Shown here piece after piece: positions 10,735-23,709 of a DNA stretch of 64,000 nt. The stretch comes from Rotaria sp. Silwood1 (Eukaryota; Rotifera; Eurotatoria; Philodinida; Philodinidae). The stretch covers positions 7,839,634 through 7,903,633 of the forward strand of contig CAJNOP010000001.1 of assembly GCA_905250075.1 (NCBI GenBank), written 5' to 3'. The notes below the pieces were generated by a model, which ran no database searches, was not told where the DNA came from, and saw only the letters and a list, made by a program, of their open reading frames with translations. The position numbers and the translations under genes are program-made. Each line of letters starts with the position of its first letter. The first letter of the stretch is position 1.

Positions 10735-13236
10735 CCCAAGTGTCTCTCTTTCTATCCAATAATATTCTAACTTCATGTCTTCTAAGAAATCAATATTAAT
10801 TTCTAAAATTAAAAAGATGAATGTTTACATAGTTATGTGATCGTATTTTGAATAAAAATGAATGCATCAATTCATTGTAGAATTTATATTTAAATGAACT
10901 CTTGATATAAAACTCATAATAGAACGGAAAATAAGACTACATTTTCTCGTTTTCAAAAAAGAATTCATATAAAAAAAAAAGGGTGATGATCAAATACATC
11001 GTACAAGAAAAATATAAATCCATAAGCGATTCTTATTTTTTAAACTTATTTTTTTCGGCGTAGATAAGTTATAATCACGTATCTTAGTTATTCACGCATA
11101 CGAAATACTACGATTAATATACTATTTCAGTGGAGAATCTGTATGTTAGACTCATAAGGAGTAGATTATCAAGTTTGTCAATATTATGTCAATAATGAAT
11201 AGCATATGGAACAAAGAACGCTATGTGATATCTATCTTGTGTTTGAATTGAGACTCATTTATTAAAAACTCAGATATCAAACTATCATTTGTCTTATGAT
11301 AATAGTAAATGAATCAATATTATGCAAAGAATTCTAAAACACTAATCCTATATTATTATATAAAGTAATAGGGAACCTAACATAGTTTATTGAAAGAACA
11401 TTTTCATTATTAATATAGATGACATGAAAGATTTCGTCATGAAAAAATTATGAAGCAAAACTATTACGTTTAATTGTTGAATGACATATTATTGATGAAA
11501 TTTCAATCCGCTGCACTTCAAAACAATGTAACACAATGAATACTTTGAGTTGTTTTGCTTGTATCTAGCATTTTGATGTTTTTAGTGTTTATCCATAAAA
11601 ACGACAATGATCTAATTTCTTGGCTTTTTATGACAATATTGTTGGGAAATTGAGGTGAAATTTCATGATATATTGACGCATCAGAATAATCAATAACTAG
11701 TTAGAATTGATGATGGCAATTTAATCTTGTCTATTAGGAATCAAAAACAACGATCTGAAAGAAAAATTTTGTTTTTTTTTTTAAAATAACGACTAATTGA
11801 TAAAGTTTACATGCTTTTCCTTTTACCTTCTTGTTGTTCGAGTACTACAATATGTTTATTGATAAGATTAGCCTCTCTATCTTTTTTCGAAATGGGGAAC
11901 ATGTTTAGTTATTCGCTTCATATAATCCAAAACAATAAGTTTTGTTTATGTATTGACAAATTATAGATTCCAACCCTTTAAATTCTGTGATGTCTGAATC
12001 AAATTCAACGTTGAACTCTAAATGTTTCAATTGCTTGTACTATTGGAAATTAGTCATTCTTTTCTTTGCAAATTTTAAAGATATTTCATTGAAAACCACT
12101 TTTTTTTTAATGAAAAGTTGAAACAATTTCTTATGCAACAAAATAAATATCTTTTATTGAACTGTAAGTGACGCTTTCAGATTGTGAATCACCTTGATTT
12201 ACTAACTCATATGGCAAAATCAGTAATTCATGCTTACAATTTGCTTTATGAGCAGCAGAAGAAGTACAAAAATCACAAGTGTGAGAGTGATAATCGAATA
12301 CCTTACATGGATAACTTGACCATCAAAACGAGAAATAACAACCGAAGGGTATTCGGACAATTTGTCGTATAGCATATAAGTCTTAAAGTATCTTAAAGAA
12401 GCATTGAGTCTGGGTGGAAGTGGATGTGTTAGTGAGGTTATGGGTGAGAGTACACAAAAGATCCTCATTCACACCGACACTTACATATTGTAGCCGAATT
12501 GTCTGATCATTCATTCGAAACTTCGAAATGACGTGATATTTTCGCGATTTCATAATATTTATTTTCGATAAAAGTGATGATACAAAATTAGTAAACGAAT
12601 CAGACATCACTTGTTCATATAATATTTTTAGTGTATTATCTCGATCATTGTGAGTCTTACAAATACTTTTATTGTTAAAATTAGTGCCGTTGAGAAATCG
12701 AAAGATAAATCAAAGTTAAGATGAACAGTGTTGAAATATTATAGCGATGACAAGCCAGCAGAAAACCAAAATTAATGTCAAGTACATTTCTATTGTTCTC
12801 GCCTGCAATTCTACTATGTCTAATCCTCAATGAGATCTGTTATTGATCTTCGATCGTGTTTCAAAGTAAACTCAGTTATATTATTTTCTCTTGAAATTTT
12901 ATAGAAGTTGTAAACAAGAATAAGAAAAACCTAAACTTCTTTTTGTTTTCTTTCGAGTACAAATAAATTAAAACAAATGTTTTCAGTTGCACATTGAGTA
13001 ATGTAAACAAATATATTTTTGATGCATTGAGAGAAAACAATTATAAGCTTTTAAAAAGCATTGACAATTATTATAATCCAAAATTTCATCATAAGATTTA
13101 TTATATGTTTGATCAAAACAACAAAAAATATAAGCTGATAAATAAAATAAAGAAATGAAATGAAAATATGATCTATATACACACAATATGAATATAAATT
13201 TTGTTTGTACTGTAAGAAACGACTATAGTAAAGATT
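10735..13236. other. Intergenic, no feature seen
   Basis: About 2.5 kb of AT-rich DNA. Small frames at 12184-12610 on both strands overlap one another and have no coding character. No repeat or RNA gene supported. Confidence 0.5.
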
Positions 13237-15048
13237 TCATTCTTCTGTTTTTTTATCTTCTATATTTTTATTCTCATTTTCTGTTTTATATTCTTCTTCA
13301 TGATCTTTTTTTTCAGGTGCATCTTCTTGCTTTGGCCATTTCCCATCAACGAGTGGCTGTATTGGATGTTGTGCTTCATCTAATTGAATATCTTTCATAA
13401 CTTCAGTTGCTGTAAGATTAGAATCAGCTTCTTCTTCTATTTCTCGACCAAGTTCACCTAATAATTCTTCAAGATCATCAGTTGAAGATCCAATCCATAC
13501 CATTTCGCAACCAGGAACATCAAGCATTGCTGGTTCAGCTAAGAAATTTATCATAGAAAATATAATGTGAAAAATTATTTTGAATATTTACCTGGTAACC
13601 ATTGATATGAACCAAATTTTTTTTGAATTTCTTCTGAATATTCAGCTTTTTGAGAATGACTAAGACCAGCAGCAGGTGGACTTCTCTTTTTAGGATTTTT
13701 AACAGCAACAGAAAAAGAAGCTTCTTTTGTAATATTAAATACACTTTGAACAGCACCAATATCTGATGGTGATTCAAGTACATAACCAATAACTGTACGA
13801 CGTTGATCATGTTTAGCCATAACATATTTACCTTTACCAGCAATACGATCAGCTTTAATTGTACGTGTGCCAACTGTCGCTGTTTCATAAGTTTGAACTT
13901 CAAGTTTTTCTTCAAGTTTTTCTATATCATTATCAGCTTTTTCAACAAAAGCCCAATAACGTTCTTTTCCAATAGTTGGTAATTTCTTCTTTCCAATTTT
14001 AATTAAACGTATTTTAGATGATGAATCTTTTAGATTTGTTTCATCTTCTTCTGGTATTAATAAAACATGAAATAATTGAACATCATCAAAAGATAAGGCT
14101 TCATCGACATTCAATTTTGGTTTGTCTATTTAATAAATTTTCGTTTGAAAACAAAATCTTTTTTATTTATAGTACTGATCAAAAATATGAGACTAATGTA
14201 TTTTTAATCTCTTCTTTGGATGATACTAAACATTGAACTCTAATTCAGCTAGTGGTTTAATAAACCTTAAATGGAAGTTTCCAGGTCCCAAGAGACTGTG
14301 TGATAATTAGTTTCTATGAGTACCATCTTGAAGATCATAAAATCCTGAACGAAATGATGGGCTGCAACGTTTCCTATGACTTTCTCTTAGAAATCTATAA
14401 GCATCACGAAAAAAAAACAAGCGAAATTTTTCATGGCATTTTTAAAGATTACATTCTTTTGTTTTCTTATGATGTCTATAGTTTTTTCAGTGAATGTTAT
14501 ATGAAATGTGGTCACCATTCATTTTATTTAGGATTTTGCTTCGTTTAAGATGAGACTCTTGAAAACGAATTTTCCCACAATCTTCATGTTTGATTTTTGT
14601 GAGAAACCTTCTCATAATCTATGTATCAAATTTCTGTATAGAATACATTTCACACAAAACTTCAGTGGCTATTCAAATTACTATTTGTATTTTAGGCAAA
14701 TACTTGGTATTGTAGAAAAAAAAATTAAAAAAAACTATATTGGTCTTATATTTTTGACCAGTATCGTATATTAAAGAAGAAGACTTACACATAAATACAA
14801 TATCTCCTTTTTCAAGAAATTCATCATCATTTTTTATTTCATGATGATTATTTGTTAGTTCTTTTTGTTTTGTATCAAGATTTTCTTCTAATGTTTTATC
14901 AGTTTTGGCTTCTTTAATGGATTCAAAATCTTCGACTGAAATATCAAATCATAATAAAAAAAAAAAATTAATTATTAATATATTTACCTGAATGCTGTCG
15001 TTTAATACCACCACGCATACTACTTATTTGTTCATTATCCGATGACAT
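13237..15048 (-). CDS. Conserved protein of unknown function
   Basis: Four exons: 15048-14988, 14935-14789, 14125-13592, 13538-13237, 347 residues. I cannot name the family with confidence. The central ~200 residues look like a conserved globular domain: it opens KGDIVFMYKPKLNVDEALSF, then IRLIKIGKKKLPTIGKERYW, then RIAGKGKYVMAKHD, RTVIGYVLESP and ASFSVAVKNP, and closes with EIQKKFGSYQWLP and AMLDVPGCEMVWIG. It has no signal peptide or membrane segment. The flanks are acidic and disordered; the C-terminus is Glu/Lys-rich. Intron 2 is long (14126-14788, 663 nt). The start ATG is the only one that splices in frame. The gene is head-to-head with UBE3B, 402 bp apart. Confidence 0.72.
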
Positions 15049-15450
15049 GGTATTAATGAAAAAAAGAAAAATACAAAGTCAATATGATATTTTGAGATAC
15101 TTGATTTGAGAACAAGGGCAATGTTTAATAATTGTTAATAACGATTTATGCTTTTTTCAGGTCTTTAAGTACGTTTTTCCTTATTTCTATTTTCGACCGC
15201 CAGGAATATTTGAATAGCTCTGTATCTTTTAAATTGAGCAATAATATTTAAAGATTTACTGAATACATCTTATTAAAAAAAAAGAAAAAGAAAAAAATTT
15301 TCTTTGTACAAAATATAGGCTTTTGCGGATGTTGTTTTGTCTACAGATGTCAGATAAAGAACAAAAATCATTGGACTTTGTAACTATTCAATGGGAAATT
15401 TTTGGCACATGATAGTTGAGTTTTTCAAGAAGAAAAAAAAGTAAAGGAAA
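15049..15450. promoter_or_regulatory. Probable bidirectional promoter of UBE3B
   Basis: 402 bp between the start codons of the unnamed conserved gene (-) and UBE3B (+). It contains poly-A/T runs and no open frame. Promoter function is inferred from the divergent arrangement. Confidence 0.4.
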
Positions 15451-18400
15451 ATGTTTCCTAAAAAACCACCAACAGATATAAATAAAAATGACTTTTTACA
15501 TAATTTGGATGAAGCTCGTGAAGCACGACGTCGTGAAAAACAGATGCAACAAGCTGCTATTATCATTCAAAAAACAGTGCGAGGTTATCTGATTAGAAAA
15601 AAATATCGAGATTATCGGAAGTAATTATTTTATTTAGATTTTTCTCTTATTTTCTCTTTAAATTAAGAAATGAACTTAAACAAATATTTCTTGGTTTTAC
15701 TGACCCAAATCCACAAAAATATCCATCTTTGCAACTTGGTAATTGTTTTTTGTTGTTATACATATTTATTTGTATACTCGAAAAAAAAAAAAATTACTTT
15801 TTTTTTGATAGCATCAACTATGTTTCCTCACTTACAACATTTTCTTCTCTATTATAATCGAATGAAAGTTAAAAATAATTCAACAGATTTACAACAAGTA
15901 CTATTAATAGATTATTTTTAATTTATTTATTGTTTCTTTCTTTAGTTATTATTAGGTGTATTGAATTATATTTCAACAAGTCTAATCATAGATGATATTA
16001 AAGTATGTATTTATATTGAAATAATTTTTGTATATCTTTTCGTGTTTATTTATTTATTTAGTATAGTCATTTGGCTGCGTTTTTTAATAAAGAAGTTAAT
16101 GCACAATGGATGAAATTTAATCAAGATTTCATGATAGTAATACTTAAAGTGATTGAAACAACAGAGTTAACAACAAATGATGATATTAAATTAATTATTA
16201 GTTCTTTAAATTATCTTTATCTTATAACTGATTGTCAAAGTTGGAAAGCATTACAAAAAAATATGAGTATGTTTAATATAGATTATTGTTAATCTTCTAC
16301 ACATCTACCTTTACTGTCTCGTGAATTACAAAACTATATAATTAATAGAAGTAGAAATTAGTAAAATGTTGAAAGATATTGATTTTGATACAATAACTGG
16401 AGAAGAGGATTGCTTGTTTATTGAATACTTAATAATATCTTAAGATGAAAGCGTCCGTTTAAACTAATAATATTGACTACATTCTGCAGATCATGAAGCT
16501 TCATGATAGCAGGATTACAAATGAAAATTTTATACTTGAATCATGCACCAACGATTTTGAAATAGACGCCTTCCTTCAATAGAGATGCTCTTGGATCTTC
16601 TATTATGTTAGATTTATTTCTATAAGTTTTAATTAAAAGTATTTTTCAGAAAATCAAAATGATTTTAAGGCTTTAGAAAGATATTTTAGGATCTTACAAG
16701 TTCAAGAATAATGCTGACCTCAATCTTATATGGTTTCGTAGGTCAAAAACTCAAAAATTATGCATATTTTGATATAAATATACTAATGAAAGTGCTAACA
16801 TTTTGCGAAATCTATTCATTAAACTACAAGTCATGAGATCCTTAGGAGAGTTCTCTCGGTTTTGCATATGAAGAATATCAATATTTTTAGACGAACTTCT
16901 TCTAAAAACAATGCTTGCTCTGAATCGTAGTTATTTGATTCATCTTGGTCAACATAATCTTCTTAAAACTCTTAAAGTAAATTTTTTTTAAAAACTTATA
17001 AAATCTATCAAATCAATTTATTATATAAAGATTTCTATGATTCGTTGTATGCATCGACGTCTTGAATCATCGATTATACATAATATAGCTACATTAGCTT
17101 TCAAGTAAATATTATTGATTTTCTTTTTTGTTTAACATATTTACATCATGTTTCTCTTATTTTTTTTTAGACTTTTATTAAACAGTGATTTCAATCGTAC
17201 TCATCTTATTTTGTTTTCTCAAACAATTCTTATCATACCAACTTTTATAACAATGTGTCATGAAAGTTCGCATAAAGTAAAGCAATCAAAAAAAAAAAAA
17301 AAAGAAATGAAAGATTTTATTTTTCTATTTCAAGTTGTTTCAAATGATTTGTCAAAAAGATTTATTTAATCATCTTATTTGTATATATAGTATTAAAGAA
17401 GCATTTGTTAGTTTAAGTGAAAATATTGATATTATCGAACTTTGTTATATGCTTGGTAAATATATAAGTTGACTTTTTTTTTTTTTTTTCTTTAGAATCA
17501 TACTTTTTATATATAAATAGGAAATATTGTTGCACTTGCTAGTATTGATCTTAATCAATTAGAAGCAATGAAACAACCATTTATTCATTGTCTTTTTAAT
17601 ATATTAGATGTTTGTCGACAACGACAAACTAGTAATGAACAAAGTGGAAAACAAACAAAAATGACTAGTGTTTGGCATCCAATTATTGGTCATGTTCGAG
17701 GAAAAACAAGTGGAATGACTGTGTTAGATTATTTCAATATTTGTTTTCTTTTTCATTTCAAAATATGTTTTTATGTTCATTCCAGATCTAACCAAGAAAT
17801 TGTTCAACGTGTTATTATTCAATATAAATTTCTTTGGTCGAAATCATTTGTTAATATGTTATTTGAATCAATACCAACAACATCATCAGGAAATCAATCA
17901 TTGTCAACAGCAAAAAAAGAAACGAGTATGTCGTTTATTTTGACTAACAACGGAAGTTTGCCAACTGATAAATCGCTTGTGAGTTGAGATTATGAGCATT
18001 ATATAGAACAAAATAAACTATGAATAACCCTAAAAAAAGAGTTCAGACCCTTAACTTATTGCTTCCGATACATTAGACTTTTATAGTAGCTTTTAAATAA
18101 ATATCGTAGTCTTCCTCAAAAACAATCAGAAAAACTAATTTTTTATGAATGTGTCACATTTTATTGTTGTTCCTCTCTTAAGATACAGCCATGATGAAAG
18201 CGTGTCGTTTAAATCGCTAATATATAACAAAGTCAAGTAGCCATGACTGAGTGACTAAGTAGTTCGATGTATATCCACAAGGTATTCTGTGTTCAAACCT
18301 TGATATTATCAGCTATGAAATGGTCCTAGGAAAATCCCTAACGGCTGCTTGTGTCGAATCGTTCTTCTGATAACATGCTAACTATATAATGACATGCATT

Positions 18401-21400
18401 TGTTCTTGTGGTCAGTATGTGATTAGTTAGTATGTATAGGAAATTGAAGCATATGAACTTTGCATCAAGCCGGTTTTCCATCCAAATCTACAGCTAGCCA
18501 TAGTTTTAGAGAAGATATCGGGTAATTGAATGTGCCGTTAGGCAATGCTCTATAACTCAAGATAGCCGAATGAAAACCTAGTCTTCTTTCCTTTATGTAT
18601 CAAGTTTCAAGTCGAACTTCAAAAATCAGTCTTTCCGAATATTTCTGAGTGGGACAACGATATTTATTTAAAAGCTATTGTAAATTTTGCAGTATCTACA
18701 CGGCAATAAACTAAGGACTGAACTCTTTACAGAATATTAGAAAATTCATTTGTATGTACATGATGAAAATAATTACGTTTCAGAAGCGATTCATCTTTTG
18801 AGAGATTTCTCTCATAAGATTCTATGTAATTCAATGTATTTTTTTAAAGATATAATTCGAGCTAAATTTGAAAAATTATTTCATTCAAAAACTACAACAG
18901 ATAAATTAACAACTGATGAATTAACACAATCTATTTGTCGTATAACAACATTTTATCAAAAGTTAATTCAAATATTAACAGAATTAAGACTACAAATTCT
19001 TTGTGGTAAAATCTTTTGTTTTTTTTTTATCAATTACTATCTTTTTTCTAATATTTTAAAAATTAAATTTTAGCTCTTTCATTACAAGATAGTTTAATAA
19101 GTAGTTTATGGCAATTTTTAAATAATATTGGTTCGACATGTGGTTTAAAAGAATTATTGAAAATTTATGAAACGAACAAAGAAAATTATCATCCAATATT
19201 TGATTTACTTCAATTATTTTGTAATCTCTGTTCATATCTTGCTACGTAAGATGTCTATATTCTCAAATCTATTTTTATATTTATTGGAAATTTTTTTTTT
19301 GTTTTTTGTTATTTTAATAAAGAGTTTTAGATGAAGAAGAAATGTATAGAGAACAGAAATATTTAACTCTTGATAGTTGGTCTCAATTTTGTTTATTTCT
19401 TAATCAATTTGTTTATCGTTTAATACGTATTGAATTTGAACGAACAATAACAACATCACCAAAATTAAAATTAGAAAATAATCAATTATATAAAACACTT
19501 CATCAACTTCTTATTTTACTTCATGAACGAAATTCAAGAAAATCATTTACACCTGATTCACATTGGCTTATTCGGTAAATTATAATTTACATAGTCAATT
19601 TAAACGACAATTTCTATAGATTGAACTTATCAAAATAAAATCGCTCTTTTGTAGAAAATCAAGTTTAATTAAATTAAAACAGATTTCATTGCTTATTAAT
19701 CGAATTTATTAAAGATAAATAATGCGTATATAGACTCTACTATGTCAAGTATTTTGGTACGCAAAATAACATGGGTAATGGGAGAAAAAAAATTTCATAC
19801 TTGATCGATATTACTACCTTGATATAGAAAACCTAACTAACCAATATTTCATTAGACTATTTTTTACATATTCCACCATTTTCACACTTCCAGTGACAAA
19901 TACAATATTCAGAGATTCATAAAGATCCACAACTTCCGAGATATTTCTATAAATTCTATTATATATTTTGTCATCTAACCAAAGAAATTATGCTATAGGT
20001 ACATAGCTAGCTGATAGAGAGGACAAATACGATATCTAGGGTGAAACCTGACTCTTTCGACTTATAGCACTCTTTGAATACAGTTAAAATGTATGATATT
20101 TTATCAATAGATAAGTCCAATAAATTTGCAAAGAAAAAATCTTGGTAGCTTCTCGAAAAATTCGTCTATTCTTTTCGACATATCCTGTTTTTTTTTAACA
20201 AGAAAAATATTCAATTTAATCATATTGTTTACTTCTATATTTGAATAGTGAAGTGAAATCATCATCATCATTTATGGCTGATCTTGAACGTGATGATTCA
20301 TGTGCTCTATATCTTCTTGAACAAATTCCTCATATTCTTACATTCAAAGATGTACGTATTTTGGAATTTATTCCAACAAAAAAAAAACAGAATCTATCGA
20401 AGAACTATTGAAGTAAAGAATATTGAATATTTTCAATTGCTAATATTCTCTGAGATTGTTTGTTTTTGTTATCGAATGAAGTCATATTTATTTTGTCAAT
20501 ATTATTTATATTCTAGCGTGTTAAAATTCTTCAAATGTTTATTGAACATGATAAAGAAAAAGAATGTACTGAAGTCTCACCATTACGACATCATTCAAGA
20601 AATTATTATGAAATTCATCGAACGAATCTATTTGGTGTAAGTAACAAAGTCTTCTTCTTCTAAAAATATAATCAACATTATACGAGTTTTATTTTTTAAT
20701 ATTTAAGGATGCCTTTCGAGCATTACAAAATGCATCATCAACAATATGGAAAAATACAATTCGTATAAGTTTTATTAATCAACAAGGTCTTGCTGAAGCT
20801 GGGATTGATCAGAATGGAATATTTAAAGAATTTATTCAAGAAGTAACACGACAAGCATTTGATCCAGCATTTAATCTTTTTAAAGTAATTAATTTTAATT
20901 GATTTATTTCTAATATTATTTTATTCTTATTTAGGTAACAGAAAATCGAACATTATATCCATCACCAATATCTGATCGAACAGAAAATTATTTATATTTG
21001 TTTAATTTTATTGGTAAAATATTAGGAAAAGCTGTTTATGAACAAATTGTTCTGGATATTGAATTAGCACCATTCTTTTTACGTCATTTCATATCTCGAA
21101 AAAATCTTAATTATTCATGTTTTGATGATTTAATGTTTCTTGATAGAGATCTTTATAATAACCTTAATTTTATTAAAGTAAATTAAAAGATAAACCAAAA
21201 AAAAAAAAAAATTTATATTTCTTTTTCTTTTAAAGCATTATGATGGTGATGTATCATCATTAACTTTAACATATTCGATTGATGAAGATGTACTTGGTGA
21301 AATGGTAACATATGATATTATTCCGTGTGGAAGACATATTAATGTAACCAATGATGATAAGTATGTGAAAAGTTGTTTCTTTTTTTGTATTGTCAAACTC

Positions 21401-23709
21401 ACATTCTGTTCTTCGAAAAAAAAAACATAGTGAGTGTCAGTTTAGTTACATTTTCATAGCAACCGAGAACAATAGGCGTCAGACTTAGCAAGACTTAGAC
21501 TATTCCAGAACATTTGTAAATTCTTTTCAAAATTGGCATAGGCTGGAATACGTTTGTTAATATTCTAAATAGTGCAGTTTTTTTCATTGTTACACCGATA
21601 AAAATTTTTAGTCAAGATATCAAGTATGATGGATAATCATACATTGCTTTGCTACAATCACCGTAAGAACAATTTAAGAATCGAGAACTGATCAGGTTAT
21701 AATTTTGAGAAATAATTAATATTAGCGTTTCTCAGCTTATCGCAATATATAATAGTGTGTTGAAATCTGTGATAGATATAATACTTATGTACAACAAATT
21801 TATTTGTCGGTAAATCAATGTTTACAATAATAATCTATATATATAATGTTCAGTGTCTGTCTGTCTGTCTGTTTCTCTGTGCCGGGTCAAGGGTCAAAGG
21901 TTAAAGGTCACATAAGGCTATAAGGAAAGATCTCTAGGGACATTATATGGGATACTTATAGGTCCTGAAGGGCTATCCTACGGGGTACCCATAGGTCCTC
22001 AAGGACTATCCTATGGAGGTACCATAGGTCCTCAAGGGCTATTCTAGGGGGGTACCCATAGATCTCCAAGAGCTATCCTATGGGGGCATCCATAAATCCC
22101 CAAGGGCTATCCTATGGGGGTACCATAGGTCCTCAAGGGCTATCCTATGGGGGTACCTATGGGTTCCCAAGGGCTATCCTATGGTGGTACCCATAGGTCC
22201 TGAAGGGCTATCCATTCGGGGTACCCATAGCTCTCAAGGGCTATCCTATGGGGGTACCTATGGGTCCCCAAGGGCTATCCTATGGGGGCACCCATAGGTC
22301 CTCAAGGGCTATCCTATGAGGGTATCCATAGATCCCCAAGGGCTATTATACGGTGATACGCATAGGTCCTGAAGGGAGTAAGGCAATAGGGAGATAAGGC
22401 TACAAGGAATATAAGGCTATAAGGCCGAAGGCTGCATGGACTATAAAAATATGTGCGATATGAGATTATGAGGTCGTAGGGCAACCTATCTATATACATA
22501 ATATCGAGTGTCTGTATGTATTTTACCGGATAAAAAGTTACATGTCTGAGGTCATACATTAAAGGAGAAAACAGCCGTGCAATATGCACGGGTTCTCGCT
22601 AGTAATAATAATGTTACATTAAGAAAAATGAAATACAAAAAAAGAAAAATAATGAACAAATATCAACAAGGTAAACAAAAGATAGAACGACAGTAATAAG
22701 ATTTTCTTGACGATCGATTATCCTTGATAAGTAACTATAATCTGTTAAAGATTTTCAGTTAAACATATTTTGTATTAGTATAATGAGACTAAATAACATA
22801 TGTGAGTTTCATATTTTAACTCGATAGAAGTTGTGCTAATAAGTTTATTTTTTAGTTTCAACAATTTATTTAATTTTTAGAATTGTTTATATTCATCGAA
22901 TGTCTGTTTATCGAACATATACACGTATTAAGAATCAAATAAAAATGTTTAGTGAAGGGTTTAAAACATTAATGAAACCAGAATGGATTAATATGTTTTC
23001 TGTTCCAGAATTACAACAATTAATATCGGGTGAATCATCTGATATTGATCTGGAAGATCTGAAGTTTGTTCTTATTTTAATAGTTTCAAATAAGTATAGG
23101 AAAAATATTGTTTTTTTTGTTTTTCTGAAATGCTAGATCAAATATTGTTTATCAAGGTGGTTATCATCGAACACATCCCGTTATCAAATGGCTTTGGCAA
23201 ACACTCGAACAAGATTTTTCTAGAGAAGAACGAGCACTTTTTCTTCGAGTATGTTTATTTTTTCTATTTGACTAATGATAATTTGTTTATATATACTTTA
23301 TTTTTTAGTTTGTAACAAGTTCAAGTCGTGCACCACTTCTTGGATTTCGTTCATTGAATCCACCATTTACAATTCGTTGTTTAGAAAGTTCAGAACATGA
23401 AGTAAAATATAATATTAATTAAGTTTATTTCAGTTTAATTTTTTGTATTTTAAAAAATTTTAGGAAGAAGGTGATTCATTAGGAAGAATATTACGTAATA
23501 TGGTGACTATTAATCGAACATCATCGGAAAGACTTCCATCAAGTTCAACATGTTTTAATTTATTAAAGTAAGTTTTATAAATTAATATTATTCTATAAGT
23601 ATATTTGAATTTTTCTTTTAAAAGATTACCCAATTATAAAACACGACGAATACTTTTGGATAAACTACGATATGCTATTAAAGCAAATGCCGGTTTTGAA
23701 CTGTCTTAA
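15451..23709 (+). CDS. UBE3B: UBE3B HECT-type E3 ubiquitin ligase
   Basis: Twenty-four exons join in phase to 1102 residues (human about 1068): 15451-15620, 15668-15738, 15812-15897, 15946-16002, 16062-16266, 16891-16976, 17031-17104, 17171-17276, 17335-17455, 17521-17722, 17786-17925, 18784-19005, 19074-19245, 19323-19574, 20249-20351, 20517-20636, 20708-20884, 20935-21177, 21236-21360, 22881-23063, 23137-23248, 23309-23401, 23464-23567, 23625-23709. An N-terminal IQ motif (about 36-50, [17 protein letters not shown]) binds calmodulin in the human enzyme. The HECT domain fills the last ~340 residues with [24 protein letters not shown] and [14 protein letters not shown]. The catalytic Cys is C1070 in [14 protein letters not shown]; the human-like terminus GFELS is kept. 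AATAAA motifs follow from 23733. Four introns are swollen (624, 858, 674, 1520 nt) and two hold mobile DNA. Confidence 0.96.
18036..18728. mobile_element. 693-bp element with ~71-bp terminal inverted repeats
   Basis: Inside UBE3B intron 11. The left arm 18036-18106 and the right arm 18658-18728 are imperfect inverted repeats of equal length: both begin AAAGAGTTCAG and end with GCTTTTAAATAAATATCG in matching orientation. The interior has no coding frame. This is the structure of a non-autonomous DNA transposon. A TA target duplication is possible but poly-A at the left edge makes the border uncertain. The motif GATGAAAGCGT...CGTTTAAA inside it recurs in UBE3B intron 5 near 16446, so that intron may hold a related fragment. 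Confidence 0.62.
18237..18311 (+). pseudogene. tRNA-like relic (Ser/Leu type), possible SINE head
   Basis: The sequence has a recognisable A-box-like segment (TGACTGAGTGACTAAGTAG, compare TGGCCGAGTGGTTAAGG in tRNA-Ser) and a B-box-like GTTCAAACC about 47 bases further on, with GTAGCCA at the start as in an acceptor arm. Stems are decayed, and I see no properly folding anticodon arm, so a working tRNA is unlikely. It sits inside the inverted-repeat element of UBE3B intron 11, suggesting a tRNA-derived SINE inserted into or captured by that element. Confidence 0.35.
21834..22602 (+). mobile_element. Non-autonomous Helitron-like element
   Basis: Inside UBE3B intron 19. The element begins TCTATATATATAATGTTCAG directly after an A, and ends in a perfect 7-bp hairpin (CCGTGCA-ATA-TGCACGG, 22575-22591), a 7-nt gap, then CTAG, followed by T. 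This matches the Helitron signature: 5' TC, subterminal 3' hairpin, CTRR end, insertion between A and T, no target duplication, no terminal inverted repeat. It has no Rep/helicase frame. A second 5'-like terminus (TCTATATACATAATATCGAG) starts at 22489, so a 114-bp minimal element may be nested at the 3' end. The interior carries the minisatellite listed separately. Excision of 21834-22602 joins A to T cleanly. Confidence 0.72.
21947..22380. repeat. ~35-bp minisatellite within the Helitron-like element
   Basis: About twelve diverged tandem copies of a unit near 35 bp whose core reads CCATAGGTCCTCAAGGGCTA followed by TCCTATGGGGGTA. Each unit is itself an imperfect palindrome (CCATAGG...CCTATGG), so one strand can form a row of hairpins. 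The tract is far more GC-rich than its surroundings. Minisatellites inside Helitrons are known in several animals. Confidence 0.8.
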
